A stretch of 64,000 nt of DNA from Pseudomonas sp. A34-9 (GTDB taxonomy: Bacteria > Pseudomonadota > Gammaproteobacteria > Pseudomonadales > Pseudomonadaceae): NCBI RefSeq assembly GCF_029543085.1, contig NZ_CP119967.1:744001-808000 (forward strand), read 5' to 3'. The position numbers and the translations under genes are program-made. This document shows, one piece after another, positions 9,468 to 19,578 of this stretch. The notes below the pieces were generated by a model, which did no database searches, was not told the origin of the DNA, and was given only the letters and a program-made list of their open reading frames with translations. The first letter of the stretch is position 1; each line of letters begins with the position of its first letter.

Positions 9468-11414
9468 TCAGACGCGAAAGGCTTGAACGGCTGTGTGCAG
9501 TTGGCCGCCAAGAACCAGCAAATTCTCGCCCTGCTCACGCCCACGACCGATACGCACCAGATTATCCCCGCCCAACTGATGAATCCGCTCACTGTGATCG
9601 CGAATCTCGCTGACGGCGCCACTTTGCTGCGCCGTTACGTCGGCAATGCGGATCGCCGTGTCGGAAATGGTCTGGATCGCGCCGACGATTTTATCCAGCG
9701 CACCATCCGCCGCTTGCGCCTGATTGGCGGTGGCTTCGGCGTGTTCGACCTGCGCGCGCATGCCTTCTACCGATTGTCGGGCCGCCGTTTGCAGGCCGGC
9801 GATCAGCGTCTGAATCTCGGCTGTAGCGCCAGCGGTGCGTTGTGCCAGTGAGCGCACTTCCTCGGCCACCACGGCAAAACCACGGCCCATTTCCCCGGCG
9901 CGCGCCGCTTCAATCGCCGCGTTCAGCGCCAGCAGGTTGGTCTGGTCGGCAATCGAGCGGATCACCGTCAACACGCCGCCAATGGTGGCCGACTCTTCGG
10001 CCAGATGCTCGATCATCTGCGCGTTGCCCTGGACCTCACCGACCAGCGCGTGCAGGCCGGTCAGGCTCTGGCCGATCACGGTCTGGCCATGCTCGACGGC
10101 CAATCCGGCGTGACGGCTGGCGTCTGCGGCCTGCTGCGCATCGCCAGCGACTTGCTGGATGGTTGCCTCCAGTTCGCCGAGTGAGTCACGGATCAGCGCG
10201 GTGTCGCCGGCTTGATGCTCGGCGCCGCTGTGCAGGTCGTTACTGAGTTCGGCAAGGGTACGACTGCTGCCCGCGACTTGTTCGGCGTTGCCACGAATCG
10301 TCCCGACCAGGTCCACCAGATAGGCGCGCAAGCGGTTGAGCGAGGCTTCAATGTCGTGCAGTTCGCGGTTGGTCTTGCCCAAGTGAATATCGCGGCTGAA
10401 ATCGCCTTCGGCCCAGGTCGACAGTGCCGGAGCGAGATTGGTCAGCGTACGGGCCAGGCGCCGCTGCAAGGTGTCGATCAGCAACGCAATCAGCAGAATC
10501 AAGCCGATCATCACGCCTTGCATCAAGCGCACTTCGCCTTGAATTTGCCCGTGTTGGGCGCGTACCACCGGCTCCAGTCCAGCGATAGCTTGCTGCACCG
10601 CAGCGATTTTCTGATGGGTGGCGGCGCTGAGGTCAGCGCGTTTCTGAATCTGATCGCGGGTGCGTTCAAGCTCCGCCGGATAACGTGCGAGCAAGCTGTT
10701 GAGTTCACGCTTGAGGCCGACGCCGGCGTCTTCAGCAACGGCTGTTTCGGTGTTCTCGATGCCCATCAGCGCCGCGAAATCGTCGCTGCCCGATTCGCTC
10801 TTGGCCACGACGCCGAGCAGGGGCAGGGCATCAATCGCTTGAGCCTGCGAGCGGATGTTGGTGACCTCGCGCTCAACATCGGCCGCCAGTTCGCTGCGCC
10901 CGCTGCTGACCAATTTGTCCCGTGCCAGCGACAGTTTGCCCAAATGCTGCGATGCGGCGAGCAGCGGCGCCAGATAAACCGCGTTACCGTTGGCGTAAGT
11001 GCTGAGTTGCTCGAGGCTGGCGCTCAATTCGCGCTCGGCCTGCAACAGCAAGGCCTGTGGGTCACCGGCCAGTTTGCCGGCCGCGAGCAGATCGGTCTTG
11101 CTGAACTCATCCAGGCCCGACAGGCTCGGCCGCAGGGATTCGGCCAGCGCTGGCGGCAGTTCAGCGAGTTCCTTGTGCAAGCCGTCGATGGCCTGGCTGG
11201 CGCTGCTCAGGCGCAACGCGTCGCCGCTGGCGAGGTAGTCCTCGACGTTGCGCGCCACCTCGTTCTGAAATTGCTGCGACAGGCGCAGATAGCGCTCCAT
11301 CAACAGATACGGGCGTTCGAGGGCTTTTTGCGACCACCACAGCGTGGCGCCGAGTGCCAGGCACACGGCGACCAGCAACAGCGTATTGAGATTGGTGAGC
11401 AACTTCAGGCGCAT
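9468..11414 (-). CDS. ctpL: methyl-accepting chemotaxis protein, HBM-type sensor (CtpL-like)
   Basis: This is a 648-residue inner-membrane chemoreceptor. TM1 is at about 8-27 and a long, almost all-helical periplasmic domain spans about 28-300, the size of a helical bimodular domain. TM2 is at about 301-320 ([13 protein letters not shown]), followed by HAMP and the MCP signalling tip ([17 protein letters not shown]). The ATG at 11414 is preferred over a TTG 12 bases upstream. Its position next to gcbA and aroQ matches P. aeruginosa ctpL (PA4844, phosphate taxis) as I remember it. The ligand here is inferred from synteny only. The REP pair lies just past its stop. Confidence 0.75.
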   Translation of the reverse strand: MRLKLLTNLNTLLLVAVCLALGATLWWSQKALERPYLLMERYLRLSQQFQNEVARNVEDYLASGDALRLSSASQAIDGLHKELAELPPALAESLRPSLSGLDEFSKTDLLAAGKLAGDPQALLLQAERELSASLEQLSTYANGNAVYLAPLLAASQHLGKLSLARDKLVSSGRSELAADVEREVTNIRSQAQAIDALPLLGVVAKSESGSDDFAALMGIENTETAVAEDAGVGLKRELNSLLARYPAELERTRDQIQKRADLSAATHQKIAAVQQAIAGLEPVVRAQHGQIQGEVRLMQGVMIGLILLIALLIDTLQRRLARTLTNLAPALSTWAEGDFSRDIHLGKTNRELHDIEASLNRLRAYLVDLVGTIRGNAEQVAGSSRTLAELSNDLHSGAEHQAGDTALIRDSLGELEATIQQVAGDAQQAADASRHAGLAVEHGQTVIGQSLTGLHALVGEVQGNAQMIEHLAEESATIGGVLTVIRSIADQTNLLALNAAIEAARAGEMGRGFAVVAEEVRSLAQRTAGATAEIQTLIAGLQTAARQSVEGMRAQVEHAEATANQAQAADGALDKIVGAIQTISDTAIRIADVTAQQSGAVSEIRDHSERIHQLGGDNLVRIGRGREQGENLLVLGGQLHTAVQAFRV

Positions 11415-11466
11415 GACGGCTACCAACGGCAGAAAATGGTAAGCGCCTGAATTTATTGCGGTTCTG

Positions 11467-13137
11467 TTACAGGGTTATGACCGAGTCAGTGGAATCCGAT
11501 GAAAAAGTGGCACTTTGCTGTGAGTCGCGCGCGGTCTGCACGCGATTGCGTCCGGCACCCTTGGCCCGGTACAGCGCCTCGTCGGCCTGACTGGCCATCA
11601 TCAGGCTGTCGCTGTCGTCGTGCATTTCCACCACACCGGCGCTGAAGGTGCACCACAAGTCCTGCGGTTGCGCCGGGTAATGGATTTCGGCGAAGCGCTG
11701 GCGGATTTCGTCGAGCACTTTGTGCGCGGCTTCTATATCGGTGTCGGGCATGACGATGGCGAACTCTTCGCCGCCGTATCGGCCAATGAAATCGGTCTTG
11801 CGCAGACGCTGCTTGAGAAACAGCGCGAGGCTCTTGATCACACGGTCGCCCATCGGGTGGCCGTGACTGTCGTTGACCCGTTTGAAGTGGTCGATGTCGA
11901 GCATGGCAAAGCTCAGCGGCTTGTTCTCGCGACGGGCGCGGAACGAGCAATCCTCGAGCAATTGCAGAATATGCGTGTGGTTGTACAGACCGGTGAGGCT
12001 GTCGCGGACCATCCGTGCTTTCAGATTACGCGCACGGGCGGCGCGGTTGCGCACGGTCGTGATCAGGTGACGCGGTTTGATCGGTTTGGTCAGGAAGTCG
12101 TCGCCGCCCTCGCTCATCGCGTCGAGTTGCTTGTCCAGATCGTCTTCGGCCGACAGATAAATGATCGGCACGCTGACGTAGCGATCATTGTGGCGAATGA
12201 CTTTGGCCAGCTCGGTGCCGGTGCAGGCCGGCATGTACATGTCGAGGATGATCAGGTCCGGCTGGAAATCCGCCAGCTCGGCCATCGCCTGAATCGGTTC
12301 GATCAAGGTGCGCGTGACGATCCCGGCGCTGTTGAGCAGGCGTTCGGTGTGCAGGGCCTGCGCGCGTGAGTCGTCGATGATCAACACTTTATAAGGTTCG
12401 TACTGGGCGACGCAGGTAAGGACTTCGATTTTTTCCAGCAGGCTCGAGGCTTCGAGGGTGCCGGTGAGGAACTCCTGGCCACCGGCGCGCACGGCGGCGA
12501 GACGCGTCGGCGTGTCGGTTTCGTGCAGGCTGAAGAACAGCAGCGGCAGCGGCTCTTCCAGGCCGACCTGGGCTTCGGCGGCGAGTTTCAGGCCGATGCC
12601 GGCGCCGCTGAAGTCCACGTCCATGACGATCGCCGCCGGCAGACGCTCGACCATCGATGAGCGAAAGGCGGAAACACTGTCCAGCGCCTGCGCGCTCAGG
12701 CCGAAAAACTCCAGTTGCTTGGCCAGCCGCTCGGCGCGGTCGTAGTCCTGCAGCATCACGTAGATCGGTTTGCGCAGTGGCGGCAAAAAAGTCTGGTCGA
12801 GCTGGTCGCCATGGCGCAGGCCGGTACGCGACAGGCGCTGCATCAAGCGATTGAGGTCGGTGATCAGGCCACTGCTCAGGCGTCCGCGGTTGGCGTCCAC
12901 CGCTTCCAGCGACTGGCTGATGTGGCGCGCGAGTTGAGTGTGTTCCGGCTGTTCGAAACGCTCGGCAAAACGCAGCAGGCGCAGGTTGGCCTCGCTCAGT
13001 TCGGCGAGGTCGACAGTGGACCACTCACTGCGTTGCAGGCGCTGCCATATCTCAAGAATCTGACGTGCCTGATGAATTACCCGCTGGGCAAAGTGGTGCT
13101 TGAGACGCTCACGGCTGGGGTCTTCTGGCTCGGTCAT
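11467..13137 (-). CDS. gcbA: tandem-receiver diguanylate cyclase (GcbA-like)
   Basis: This 556-residue response regulator probably makes c-di-GMP. A helical N-terminus (1-115) is followed by a degenerate receiver (about 122-240) that keeps MDVDF but lacks the acidic pair and the conserved lysine. A canonical receiver comes next (about 250-370: [32 protein letters not shown]). The C-terminal GGDEF domain has the active loop GGEEF and an RKTD inhibitory site five residues before it. The architecture and neighbours fit GcbA of P. fluorescens/P. aeruginosa PA4843, a biofilm-promoting cyclase. It lies 52 bases before the chemoreceptor and may be cotranscribed with it. Confidence 0.85.
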   Translation of the reverse strand: MTEPEDPSRERLKHHFAQRVIHQARQILEIWQRLQRSEWSTVDLAELSEANLRLLRFAERFEQPEHTQLARHISQSLEAVDANRGRLSSGLITDLNRLMQRLSRTGLRHGDQLDQTFLPPLRKPIYVMLQDYDRAERLAKQLEFFGLSAQALDSVSAFRSSMVERLPAAIVMDVDFSGAGIGLKLAAEAQVGLEEPLPLLFFSLHETDTPTRLAAVRAGGQEFLTGTLEASSLLEKIEVLTCVAQYEPYKVLIIDDSRAQALHTERLLNSAGIVTRTLIEPIQAMAELADFQPDLIILDMYMPACTGTELAKVIRHNDRYVSVPIIYLSAEDDLDKQLDAMSEGGDDFLTKPIKPRHLITTVRNRAARARNLKARMVRDSLTGLYNHTHILQLLEDCSFRARRENKPLSFAMLDIDHFKRVNDSHGHPMGDRVIKSLALFLKQRLRKTDFIGRYGGEEFAIVMPDTDIEAAHKVLDEIRQRFAEIHYPAQPQDLWCTFSAGVVEMHDDSDSLMMASQADEALYRAKGAGRNRVQTARDSQQSATFSSDSTDSVITL

Positions 13138-13572
13138 ATCCTGACTACTAGTTAGGCTGCATGCTGAGATCGACTGGTGGCTCTATGCTAGCACCTCTTT
13201 TCCCTTAGACGAGTGTCGCACGTCAATAATCTGCAGTGCATCACCATTCAGTTTCTGACCGATAGGTTTTGATTTCGATCTTGTCGTCGTTAAAACCCCC
13301 ATGGTACGGGCACTCCCTGATTGATCAGGGCGATCTGGATGAGCTGTCAGTGGTACTTTCATCCGTGCGATGAATGAGCTTTGCCAGGTTTTTCAACACC
13401 CTGCAATTCGATTGGCTGAGGCGCCGGCATCGGGGATTCCCTTAGTGAGCGTCGAAGCGTCATTCGCCCACATGATTTGCGGCTTATCGTTACGCGCGGG
13501 TGCCCGGCCTTGGCACGTTGTTGTATGGTTGTGGTCGAACCGTTGAACCCAAGTGATTGAAAGGATATCGCC
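13138..13572. promoter_or_regulatory. 435-base divergent intergenic region
   Basis: The gap lies between the divergent gcbA-like and DUF2333 genes and must hold both promoters. I find no convincing small gene in it. A TGATTGATCA palindrome occurs near 13318-13327. No clear sigma-70 or sigma-54 box could be assigned by eye. Confidence 0.4.
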
Positions 13573-14640
13573 ATGCTGGACTGGAAAAACCGCGCGGGCA
13601 GCGCGCCTGAACGTGCCGCCGAGCCCAAGTCGGCCGCCCGCAGCTATGTTGGCGGGCTGTTGTTCAGCCGGGCGCTGGCCACACTGGTCGGCATTTATCT
13701 GTTGGTGACCATTGGCCTGGGCTGGTACTGGAGCCAGGAGCCGGCGCTGTTTCCGGTCGCACAAAACGCGCAAGTGGCCGCCGAGAAAGAAGGCAAGCAG
13801 ATGGTGATCGGCTACACCACCGTCGAAACCCTGAAGACTGTTGCCGGCACGCTGCTCAACAAGCCGGGCGGTTATATTTCCAATGACCGCTTCCCACCTG
13901 GCCTGTGGATGGATAACACGCCGAGCTGGGAATACGGCGTGCTGGTGCAGGTGCGTGACCTGACCCGGGCGCTGCGTAAAGACTTTGCCCGTTCGCAATC
14001 GCAGTCGGCGGAAGATGCCGATCTGGCCAAGGCCGAGCCGCGTTTCAACTTCGATAACAAGAGCTGGATCCTGCCGTCCAGTGAGTCGGAGTATCAGGAA
14101 GGTATCAATTCGCTGAGCCGCTATCAGGCTCGCCTGTCTGATCCAACCCAGAAAAACGCGTTGTTCTATGCCCGCGCCGACAACCTGAACAACTGGCTCG
14201 GCGATGTCGGCACCCGTCTGGGTTCGCTGTCGCAGCGCCTGTCGGCCAGCGTTGGCCGGGTCAAACTCAACACCGCGCTGAAGACCGAAGTGCCGGCGAT
14301 CGGCGAAGTGCCGCAGGTCGACGAAGAGATCGTCGAAACGCCGTGGATGCAGATCGACAACGTGTTCTACGAGGCCCGCGGTCAGGCCTGGGCGCTGTCG
14401 CACCTGCTGCGCGCCATCGAGGTCGACTTCGCCGATGTGCTGGCGAAGAAGAATGCCACGGTCAGCGTGCGTCAGATCATTCGTGAGCTGGAAGCCTCGC
14501 AGGAACCGGTCTGGAGCCCTATGATTCTTAACGGAAGCGGCTTCGGCGTCCTCGCCAACCACTCGCTGGTCATGGCCAACTATATTTCCCGTGCCAACGC
14601 CGCTGTGATCGATTTGCGTCAACTGCTCAATCAGGGCTGA
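13573..14640 (+). CDS. DUF2333 family membrane-anchored protein
   Basis: The 355-residue protein has one N-terminal membrane helix (about 31-52, SRALATLVGIYLLVTIGLGWYW) and a large, mainly helical domain predicted to lie in the periplasm, matching DUF2333 along its length. Its function is unknown. The Nudix gene starts 3 bases after its stop, so the two are cotranscribed, as in other pseudomonads. Confidence 0.85.
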   Translation: MLDWKNRAGSAPERAAEPKSAARSYVGGLLFSRALATLVGIYLLVTIGLGWYWSQEPALFPVAQNAQVAAEKEGKQMVIGYTTVETLKTVAGTLLNKPGGYISNDRFPPGLWMDNTPSWEYGVLVQVRDLTRALRKDFARSQSQSAEDADLAKAEPRFNFDNKSWILPSSESEYQEGINSLSRYQARLSDPTQKNALFYARADNLNNWLGDVGTRLGSLSQRLSASVGRVKLNTALKTEVPAIGEVPQVDEEIVETPWMQIDNVFYEARGQAWALSHLLRAIEVDFADVLAKKNATVSVRQIIRELEASQEPVWSPMILNGSGFGVLANHSLVMANYISRANAAVIDLRQLLNQG

Positions 14641-14643
14641 TAC

Positions 14644-15201
14644 ATGAGCCAGAACGCCAAAGAGGCGGCCCATCGCGCCGCCTCGGATGCCGAAAAGATC
14701 GCCTGGGTCGACGAGCAGGACAACCTGCTCGGCGCTCTCGTGCGTGCCGATTTGCGTGAACGCGGGCTGATCGGTCGTGGCACGTACATCATGTTGTTCA
14801 ATTCCGCCGGTGAGCTTTGCGTGCACCGGCGTACCTTGAGCAAGGCAATTTATCCCGGTTACTGGGATGTCGCCGCGGGCGGCATGGTGCAGGCGGATGA
14901 GAGTTACGCCGAGTCGGCAGCCCGTGAGCTGGAAGAGGAGTTGGGTGTCAGCGGCGTAGAGCTGACGGCCCATGACCATTTCTACTTCGAAGACACCGGC
15001 AATCGTCTTTGGTGTTCGGCGTTTTCCGCTGTGTGGGACGGTCCGCTCAAACTGCAGCCTGAAGAAGTCCTCGAAGCACGCTTTATTCCGGTCGAGCAGG
15101 TCATGCGGGAAATCCAGCAAAAGCCTTATTGCCCGGACTCTCTGGCCGCGCTGAAGCGCTATCTGAAGGCGCAGCAAAGCCACGTCGCAAAGAACACATA
15201 A
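14644..15201 (+). CDS. Nudix hydrolase
   Basis: This 185-residue cytoplasmic pyrophosphatase-like protein has a complete Nudix box at 80-102 that fits GX5EX7REXXEELG and carries the catalytic glutamates. The N-terminal stretch WVDEQDNLLGALVRADLRERGLIGRGTY resembles isopentenyl-diphosphate isomerase-like and YfcD-like Nudix enzymes. The substrate cannot be named. It is followed by a strong terminator. Confidence 0.9.
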   Translation: MSQNAKEAAHRAASDAEKIAWVDEQDNLLGALVRADLRERGLIGRGTYIMLFNSAGELCVHRRTLSKAIYPGYWDVAAGGMVQADESYAESAARELEEELGVSGVELTAHDHFYFEDTGNRLWCSAFSAVWDGPLKLQPEEVLEARFIPVEQVMREIQQKPYCPDSLAALKRYLKAQQSHVAKNT

Positions 15202-15207
15202 ATTGGC

Positions 15208-15237
15208 GCCGATTGGCACTTAGCAATCGGCTTTTTT
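15208..15237 (+). terminator. intrinsic terminator after Nudix gene
   Basis: The perfect stem GCCGATTG/CAATCGGC (15208-15215 with 15224-15231) has an 8-base loop and six T's, and starts 6 bases after the stop codon. Confidence 0.92.
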
Positions 15238-15302
15238 GTCGTTACACTGCGCGACCTTTTCAAGCTGCACCGAATGGTTGTGGTGCTGGCCTGCTGGCTA
15301 CG

Positions 15303-15388
15303 GTAGGAGTTGCCGAAGGCTGCGATCTTTTGATTCTGATCTTTTAAAAGCAAAGTCAAAAGATCGCAGCCTTCGGCAGCTCCTACAG
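15303..15388. repeat. REP pair, TAGGAGCTGCCGAAGG family
   Basis: An inverted pair of the roughly 32-base unit, with a spacer of about 20 bases, lies between the Nudix terminator and the SUI1-family gene. Confidence 0.85.
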
Positions 15389-15508
15389 TTGCGCATTCCA
15401 GTCATCCATATTCGGTGCAGTAGCGCTGCCCCTGCCTGAGTGGGGCTTCGCGGTCGCTGACCTTGCCCAAGGTTGCGATCAGTCTTTGTCCTCCCAAGAG
15501 GATTGCCG

Positions 15509-15880
15509 GTGGCCAAAAAAGCCGCATCCTTCGCCGCCTTAGGTGGCCTGGTATTTTCCACCGACGCAGGTCGTCATTGCCCGGAATGCAGTAAGCCGGT
15601 GGACGCCTGTATCTGCAAACAAACCGTGATCCCGGCCGGCGACGGCATTGCCCGCGTGCGACGCGAGAGCAAGGGCCGTGGCGGCAAGACGGTGACCACC
15701 ATAACCGGTGTGCCGCTGGCCGAAGACGCGCTCAAAGAGTTGGCGACAACGTTGAAAAAACGTTGCGGCACCGGCGGCGCGTTGAAAGACGGCATCATCG
15801 AAATCCAGGGCGATCATGTCGAGCTACTCTTGGCTGAGCTGATCAAGCACGGTTTCAAAGCGAAGAAGTCCGGCGGCTAG
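15509..15880 (+). CDS. yciH: SUI1/eIF1-type translation factor (YciH)
   Basis: This 123-residue protein has a SUI1 domain in its C-terminal two thirds, including RVRRESKGRGGKTVTTITG. An N-terminal cysteine cluster (Cys24, Cys27, Cys34, Cys36) could bind metal. I choose the GTG at 15509, 8 bases after AGAGGA, because the protein then begins (M)AKKAASFAALGGLV as in other pseudomonads. An upstream extension to 15473 lacks conservation. YciH relates to eukaryotic eIF1 and tunes start-codon selection under stress in E. coli. speA lies downstream past a large hairpin. Confidence 0.93.
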   Translation: MAKKAASFAALGGLVFSTDAGRHCPECSKPVDACICKQTVIPAGDGIARVRRESKGRGGKTVTTITGVPLAEDALKELATTLKKRCGTGGALKDGIIEIQGDHVELLLAELIKHGFKAKKSGG

Positions 15881-15884
15881 CAGC

Positions 15885-15962
15885 CTCTGTGAAAACCACC
15901 TGCGGCTTGATCCGGCGCTGAAACACTTCAGAACCGGCGTCGTCTCCATGGTTTTCACAGAG
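15885..15962. other. 78-base two-level inverted repeat upstream of speA
   Basis: The perfect 14-bp arms CTCTGTGAAAACCA (15885-15898) and TGGTTTTCACAGAG (15949-15962) enclose an inner CTGAA-ACAC-TTCAG hairpin between two CCGG tetramers. It begins 4 bases after the yciH stop. No T-run follows on the plus strand. It may be a processing or attenuation structure, or a lone mobile-repeat remnant. Confidence 0.65.
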
Positions 15963-16099
15963 CCTGTTCATGACCGGTTTCTAAACTCCACGCAGTCAGT
16001 GAGGTCTACCGCCGCACTGACGAACCGTCATTTTCATTCTTTAGACTGCGCCGGCCTGCGATCAGGCGACGCACTATGACTTCTTTATAGGGGACTTCG

Positions 16100-18013
16100 A
16101 TGTCCGTACGACGCACACGCAAAGACGATGGCAGCCAATGGACAGTTGCGGACAGCCGCAGTGTTTACGGGATCCGCCATTGGGGGGCCGGGTATTTCGC
16201 GATCAATGACGCCGGTCGCGTCGAAGTTCGTCCGAACGGCCCGAGCAGCTCGCCTATCGACCTGTTCGAGCAAGTCGACCAACTGCGCAAGAGCGGTTTG
16301 TCCTTGCCGTTGCTGGTTCGTTTTCCCGACATCCTGCAAGACCGTGTTCGCCAGTTGACCGGCGCCTTCGATGCCAACATCGAGCGTCTGGAATACCAGA
16401 GCAAGTACACCGCGCTGTACCCGATCAAGGTTAACCAGCAAGAAGCGGTGATCGAGAACATCATTGCCACCCAGGACGTCTCCATCGGCCTGGAAGCCGG
16501 CTCCAAGCCTGAGCTGCTGGCCGTGCTGGCACTGGCGCCGAAGGGCGGCACCATCGTTTGCAATGGTTACAAGGACCGCGAGTTCATCCGTCTTGCGCTG
16601 ATGGGCCAGAAGCTGGGCCACAACGTCTTCATCGTGATCGAGAAAGAATCCGAAGTCGGTCTGGTGATCGAAGAAGCCGCCTCGCTGAAGGTCAAGCCAC
16701 AGGTCGGTCTGCGCGTGCGTCTGTCGTCGCTGGCGTCGTCGAAGTGGGCGGACACCGGTGGCGAGAAATCCAAGTTCGGTCTGTCGGCGGCGCAACTGCT
16801 GTCGGTGGTCGAGCGCTTCCGCGCCGCCGGCCTGGATCAAGGCATTCGTCTGCTGCACTTCCATATGGGTTCGCAGATTGCCAACCTCGCTGACTACCAG
16901 CACGGCTTTAAAGAAGCGATCCGTTACTACGGCGAGCTGCGCAACCTCGGTCTGCCGGTTGATCACATCGACGTTGGCGGCGGTCTGGGTGTCGACTACG
17001 ACGGCACGCACTCGCGCAACGCCAGTTCGATCAACTACGACATGGACGATTACGCCGGTGTCGTGGTCGGCATGCTCAAGGAGTTCTGCGACGCGCAGAG
17101 CCTGCCGCACCCGCACATCTTCTCCGAGAGCGGCCGCTCGCTGACCGCGCACCACGCGATGCTGGTCGTGCAGGTCACCGACGTCGAGAAGCACAACGAC
17201 GAAATCCCGCAGATCGAAAACAAGGAATCGCTGCCGGAAACCGTGCAGTGGCTGGTTGATCTGCTCGGCCCGACCGACATCGAAATGGTCACCGAAACCT
17301 ACTGGCGCGCCACGCACTACATGAGCGATGTGGCTGCGCAGTACGCCGACGGCAAACTGACCCTGGCGGAAAAAGCCCTGGCCGAGCAGTGCTACTTCGC
17401 TGTCTGCCGTCGCCTGCACAACTCGCTGAAAGCACGTCAGCGTTCGCACCGTCAGGTGCTCGACGAGCTCAACGACAAGCTGGCCGACAAGTACATCTGC
17501 AACTTCTCGGTATTCCAGAGCCTGCCGGACACCTGGGCGATCGATCAGGTCCTGCCGATCATCCCGCTGCACCGTCTCGACGAAGAGCCGCTGCGCCGCG
17601 CGGTGCTGCAGGATCTGACCTGCGACTCCGACGGCAAGATCAACCAGTACGTCGACGAGCAGAGCATCGAAACCAGCCTGCCAGTACACGGTTTGAATGA
17701 AGGCGAAGACTACCTGCTGGGCGTATTCCTGGTCGGCGCCTATCAGGAAATCCTTGGCGACATGCACAACCTGTTCGGCGACACCGACTCGGTGAACATC
17801 TACCAGAACGCCGATGGCAGCGTGTACCACGCCGGCATCGAGACCCACGACACTATCGAAGACATGCTGCGTTACGTGCACTTGTCGCCGGAAGAACTGA
17901 TGACCCACTACCGCGACAAGTGCGCCAGTGCCCGCATCAGTGCCAGCGAGCGCACGCAATTCCTCGATGCCTTGCGTCTGGGCCTGACTCGTTCCTCCTA
18001 CCTGTCTTCCTGA
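16100..18013 (+). CDS. speA: biosynthetic arginine decarboxylase (SpeA)
   Basis: SpeA decarboxylates arginine to agmatine, the entry to putrescine in this route, using PLP. The 637-residue length is normal. The PLP lysine is Lys110 in YPIKVNQQ, followed by [22 protein letters not shown] and [11 protein letters not shown], all typical of the family. The ATG at 16100 follows AGGGGACTTCG. The leader holds a perfect GCCTG-CGAT-CAGGC hairpin at 16054-16067. A long open frame on the opposite strand is a compositional shadow. Confidence 0.97.
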   Translation: MSVRRTRKDDGSQWTVADSRSVYGIRHWGAGYFAINDAGRVEVRPNGPSSSPIDLFEQVDQLRKSGLSLPLLVRFPDILQDRVRQLTGAFDANIERLEYQSKYTALYPIKVNQQEAVIENIIATQDVSIGLEAGSKPELLAVLALAPKGGTIVCNGYKDREFIRLALMGQKLGHNVFIVIEKESEVGLVIEEAASLKVKPQVGLRVRLSSLASSKWADTGGEKSKFGLSAAQLLSVVERFRAAGLDQGIRLLHFHMGSQIANLADYQHGFKEAIRYYGELRNLGLPVDHIDVGGGLGVDYDGTHSRNASSINYDMDDYAGVVVGMLKEFCDAQSLPHPHIFSESGRSLTAHHAMLVVQVTDVEKHNDEIPQIENKESLPETVQWLVDLLGPTDIEMVTETYWRATHYMSDVAAQYADGKLTLAEKALAEQCYFAVCRRLHNSLKARQRSHRQVLDELNDKLADKYICNFSVFQSLPDTWAIDQVLPIIPLHRLDEEPLRRAVLQDLTCDSDGKINQYVDEQSIETSLPVHGLNEGEDYLLGVFLVGAYQEILGDMHNLFGDTDSVNIYQNADGSVYHAGIETHDTIEDMLRYVHLSPEELMTHYRDKCASARISASERTQFLDALRLGLTRSSYLSS

Positions 18014-18044
18014 GGCCAGGTGGCGCTCTCGCCGGGCTGTCTGA

Positions 18045-18156
18045 AATTTTCCCACTAGCTGTGGAAAATTCGGATAACCCGGTGGGACGCATCCCAAAAT
18101 CTGCGCGAAAAGCTTGGCTTCCCTGGCCGGCAAAGTCATCCGGTCTGCTTTTCGCG
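18045..18156. other. two inverted repeats between speA and vgrG
   Basis: AATTTTCCCAC (18045-18055) pairs with GTGGAAAATT (18061-18070) with one bulge and may end speA transcription. A second, perfect 10-bp pair CGCGAAAAGC (18104-18113) / GCTTTTCGCG (18147-18156) spans a 33-base loop. Neither has a T-run. Confidence 0.45.
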
Positions 18157-18246
18157 TAGGTCATTTCCTAAGTTGTACTTCAGCTCTCTACTCGGCCATG
18201 GCTCTCGGCGAGAATCCCCGACCGCCCCTCCTGTAGAGATCCGCCC

Positions 18247-19578
18247 ATGTTCGAACCAGTCAACGAGTCGTCGTTTCGTCTCGATGTAGCGGGCCTGTCC
18301 GACCCCTTCGAAGTCCTGGCCTTTACCGGTAGCGAAGCCCTCAGCGAATCCTTTGCGTTCGAGATCGATGTGTTGATCGACGATCCGCACCTGGATCTCG
18401 CCGGTCTGCTTTACCGTTCGGCGTTCCTCTGTTTCGGGCCGTCGGGGGAGGGTGTGCACGGGCAATTGCAGAGCCTTGTCCAGCATGAGCATGGACAAGG
18501 TTTGCGGTTGAGCCGGATCCGTCTGGGGCCGAAACTGGGTTGCCTCGCGCTGCGCTTCAGCCAACGAATCTTCAGTGGCCGTTCGGTGCCGCAGATCATC
18601 GAACAGGTGCTCAGAGAGCACGGGATCGTCGGTGCCCAGCGCCGCTTCGAGTTACGCGGGGAGTACGCGCCCCGGACGTTCTGTACCCAATACCGCGAGT
18701 CCGATCTGCAACTGCTCCAGCGCTTGTGCGCGCAGGCGCGGATCCACTATTACTTTGAGCACGACCGTGACCGGCATTGTCTGGTTTTTGCCGATGATCC
18801 GGCGCAGTTGCCCTTGGCCGGTGCCGCGCGGTATCAGCACGAGGACGATGGACATGACGCTGCTCGCACCTTGCACCAATGGCAGTTGCAAGGGACCGCG
18901 CAGGCCGGCTCATCGGGCCCGCAACAGGCCGAAGGTCAAAGTGAGCTGGCGGCGTTGCGCAGCGGTCATTGGCTGCGATTGGCCGGTCATCCGTTCGCCG
19001 AATGCAATCGCCCATGGTTGCTCACCCGCATTGAACATCGCGCCGATCCTTCCCTCGAACGGCCTTATGCCAACCGCTTGTTTGGTACGCTGCAGGTGCC
19101 CTGTGCATCCGCCGCAGCGCCCTCGCGCATGCACAGCCTGCAACGGGCGTGGGTGGTGACGGTGGACGAACCGCAGCCTGATTGCCTGCGCCCGGTGGCG
19201 GTGCAATTCGATTGGCTCTATCAAGGCGAAGGCGCCGCGCCGAGTCACTGTTGGCTACCGCTCGCACCATCCCTGGCGCAAACGCCAATGGCAGCGCTGA
19301 GCGATGGCGTCGAGGTGGTGGTGAGCTTTTTCGAGGGCGATCCGGATCAGCCGATGATCAGCGGTGTTCTGCAACCGCCACTTGCCGGCACCGCCACCGA
19401 CGATGCCCCGCCACTGCCCGACAGCCTGGTGAGTGAAGGTCTGCAGCAACTGCTGGCGTCCGGCGAGCCGTTGCTGCTGTTGTGCCTGATCCCCGGCGGC
19501 GGCAGTTTCAGTCACTGCGCAGAGCCGGTGTGCAGTTGTCGACTGGTCACCGCCCTTGAACAGAGCGGCGCAACATGA
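18247..19578 (+). CDS. vgrG: short VgrG/TssI-like spike protein lacking the needle
   Basis: VgrG trimers form the puncturing tip of type VI secretion systems. This 443-residue protein has the gp27-like base (about 1-290, with FAFEIDVLI, GRSVPQIIEQVL and QYRESDLQLLQRL) and a gp5-like OB fold (about 300-385, ending SFFEGDPDQPMISGVL). It stops about 60 residues later, with no glycine-valine beta-helix needle; typical VgrGs have 600-700 residues or more. The tail carries a small Cys cluster (CAEPVCSC). The DUF4123 gene overlaps by ATGA, so the two are cotranslated. No other T6SS core gene is in the window. Confidence 0.85.
   Translation: MFEPVNESSFRLDVAGLSDPFEVLAFTGSEALSESFAFEIDVLIDDPHLDLAGLLYRSAFLCFGPSGEGVHGQLQSLVQHEHGQGLRLSRIRLGPKLGCLALRFSQRIFSGRSVPQIIEQVLREHGIVGAQRRFELRGEYAPRTFCTQYRESDLQLLQRLCAQARIHYYFEHDRDRHCLVFADDPAQLPLAGAARYQHEDDGHDAARTLHQWQLQGTAQAGSSGPQQAEGQSELAALRSGHWLRLAGHPFAECNRPWLLTRIEHRADPSLERPYANRLFGTLQVPCASAAAPSRMHSLQRAWVVTVDEPQPDCLRPVAVQFDWLYQGEGAAPSHCWLPLAPSLAQTPMAALSDGVEVVVSFFEGDPDQPMISGVLQPPLAGTATDDAPPLPDSLVSEGLQQLLASGEPLLLLCLIPGGGSFSHCAEPVCSCRLVTALEQSGAT

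Noticed and set aside
13393-15219. 608-codon open frame on the minus strand opposite the DUF2333 and Nudix genes
   Set aside because: It spans two clearly coding genes of the other strand and lacks any domain.
16085-18139. 684-codon open frame on the minus strand opposite speA
   Set aside because: Antisense shadow of speA with the same skewed composition and no recognisable domain.
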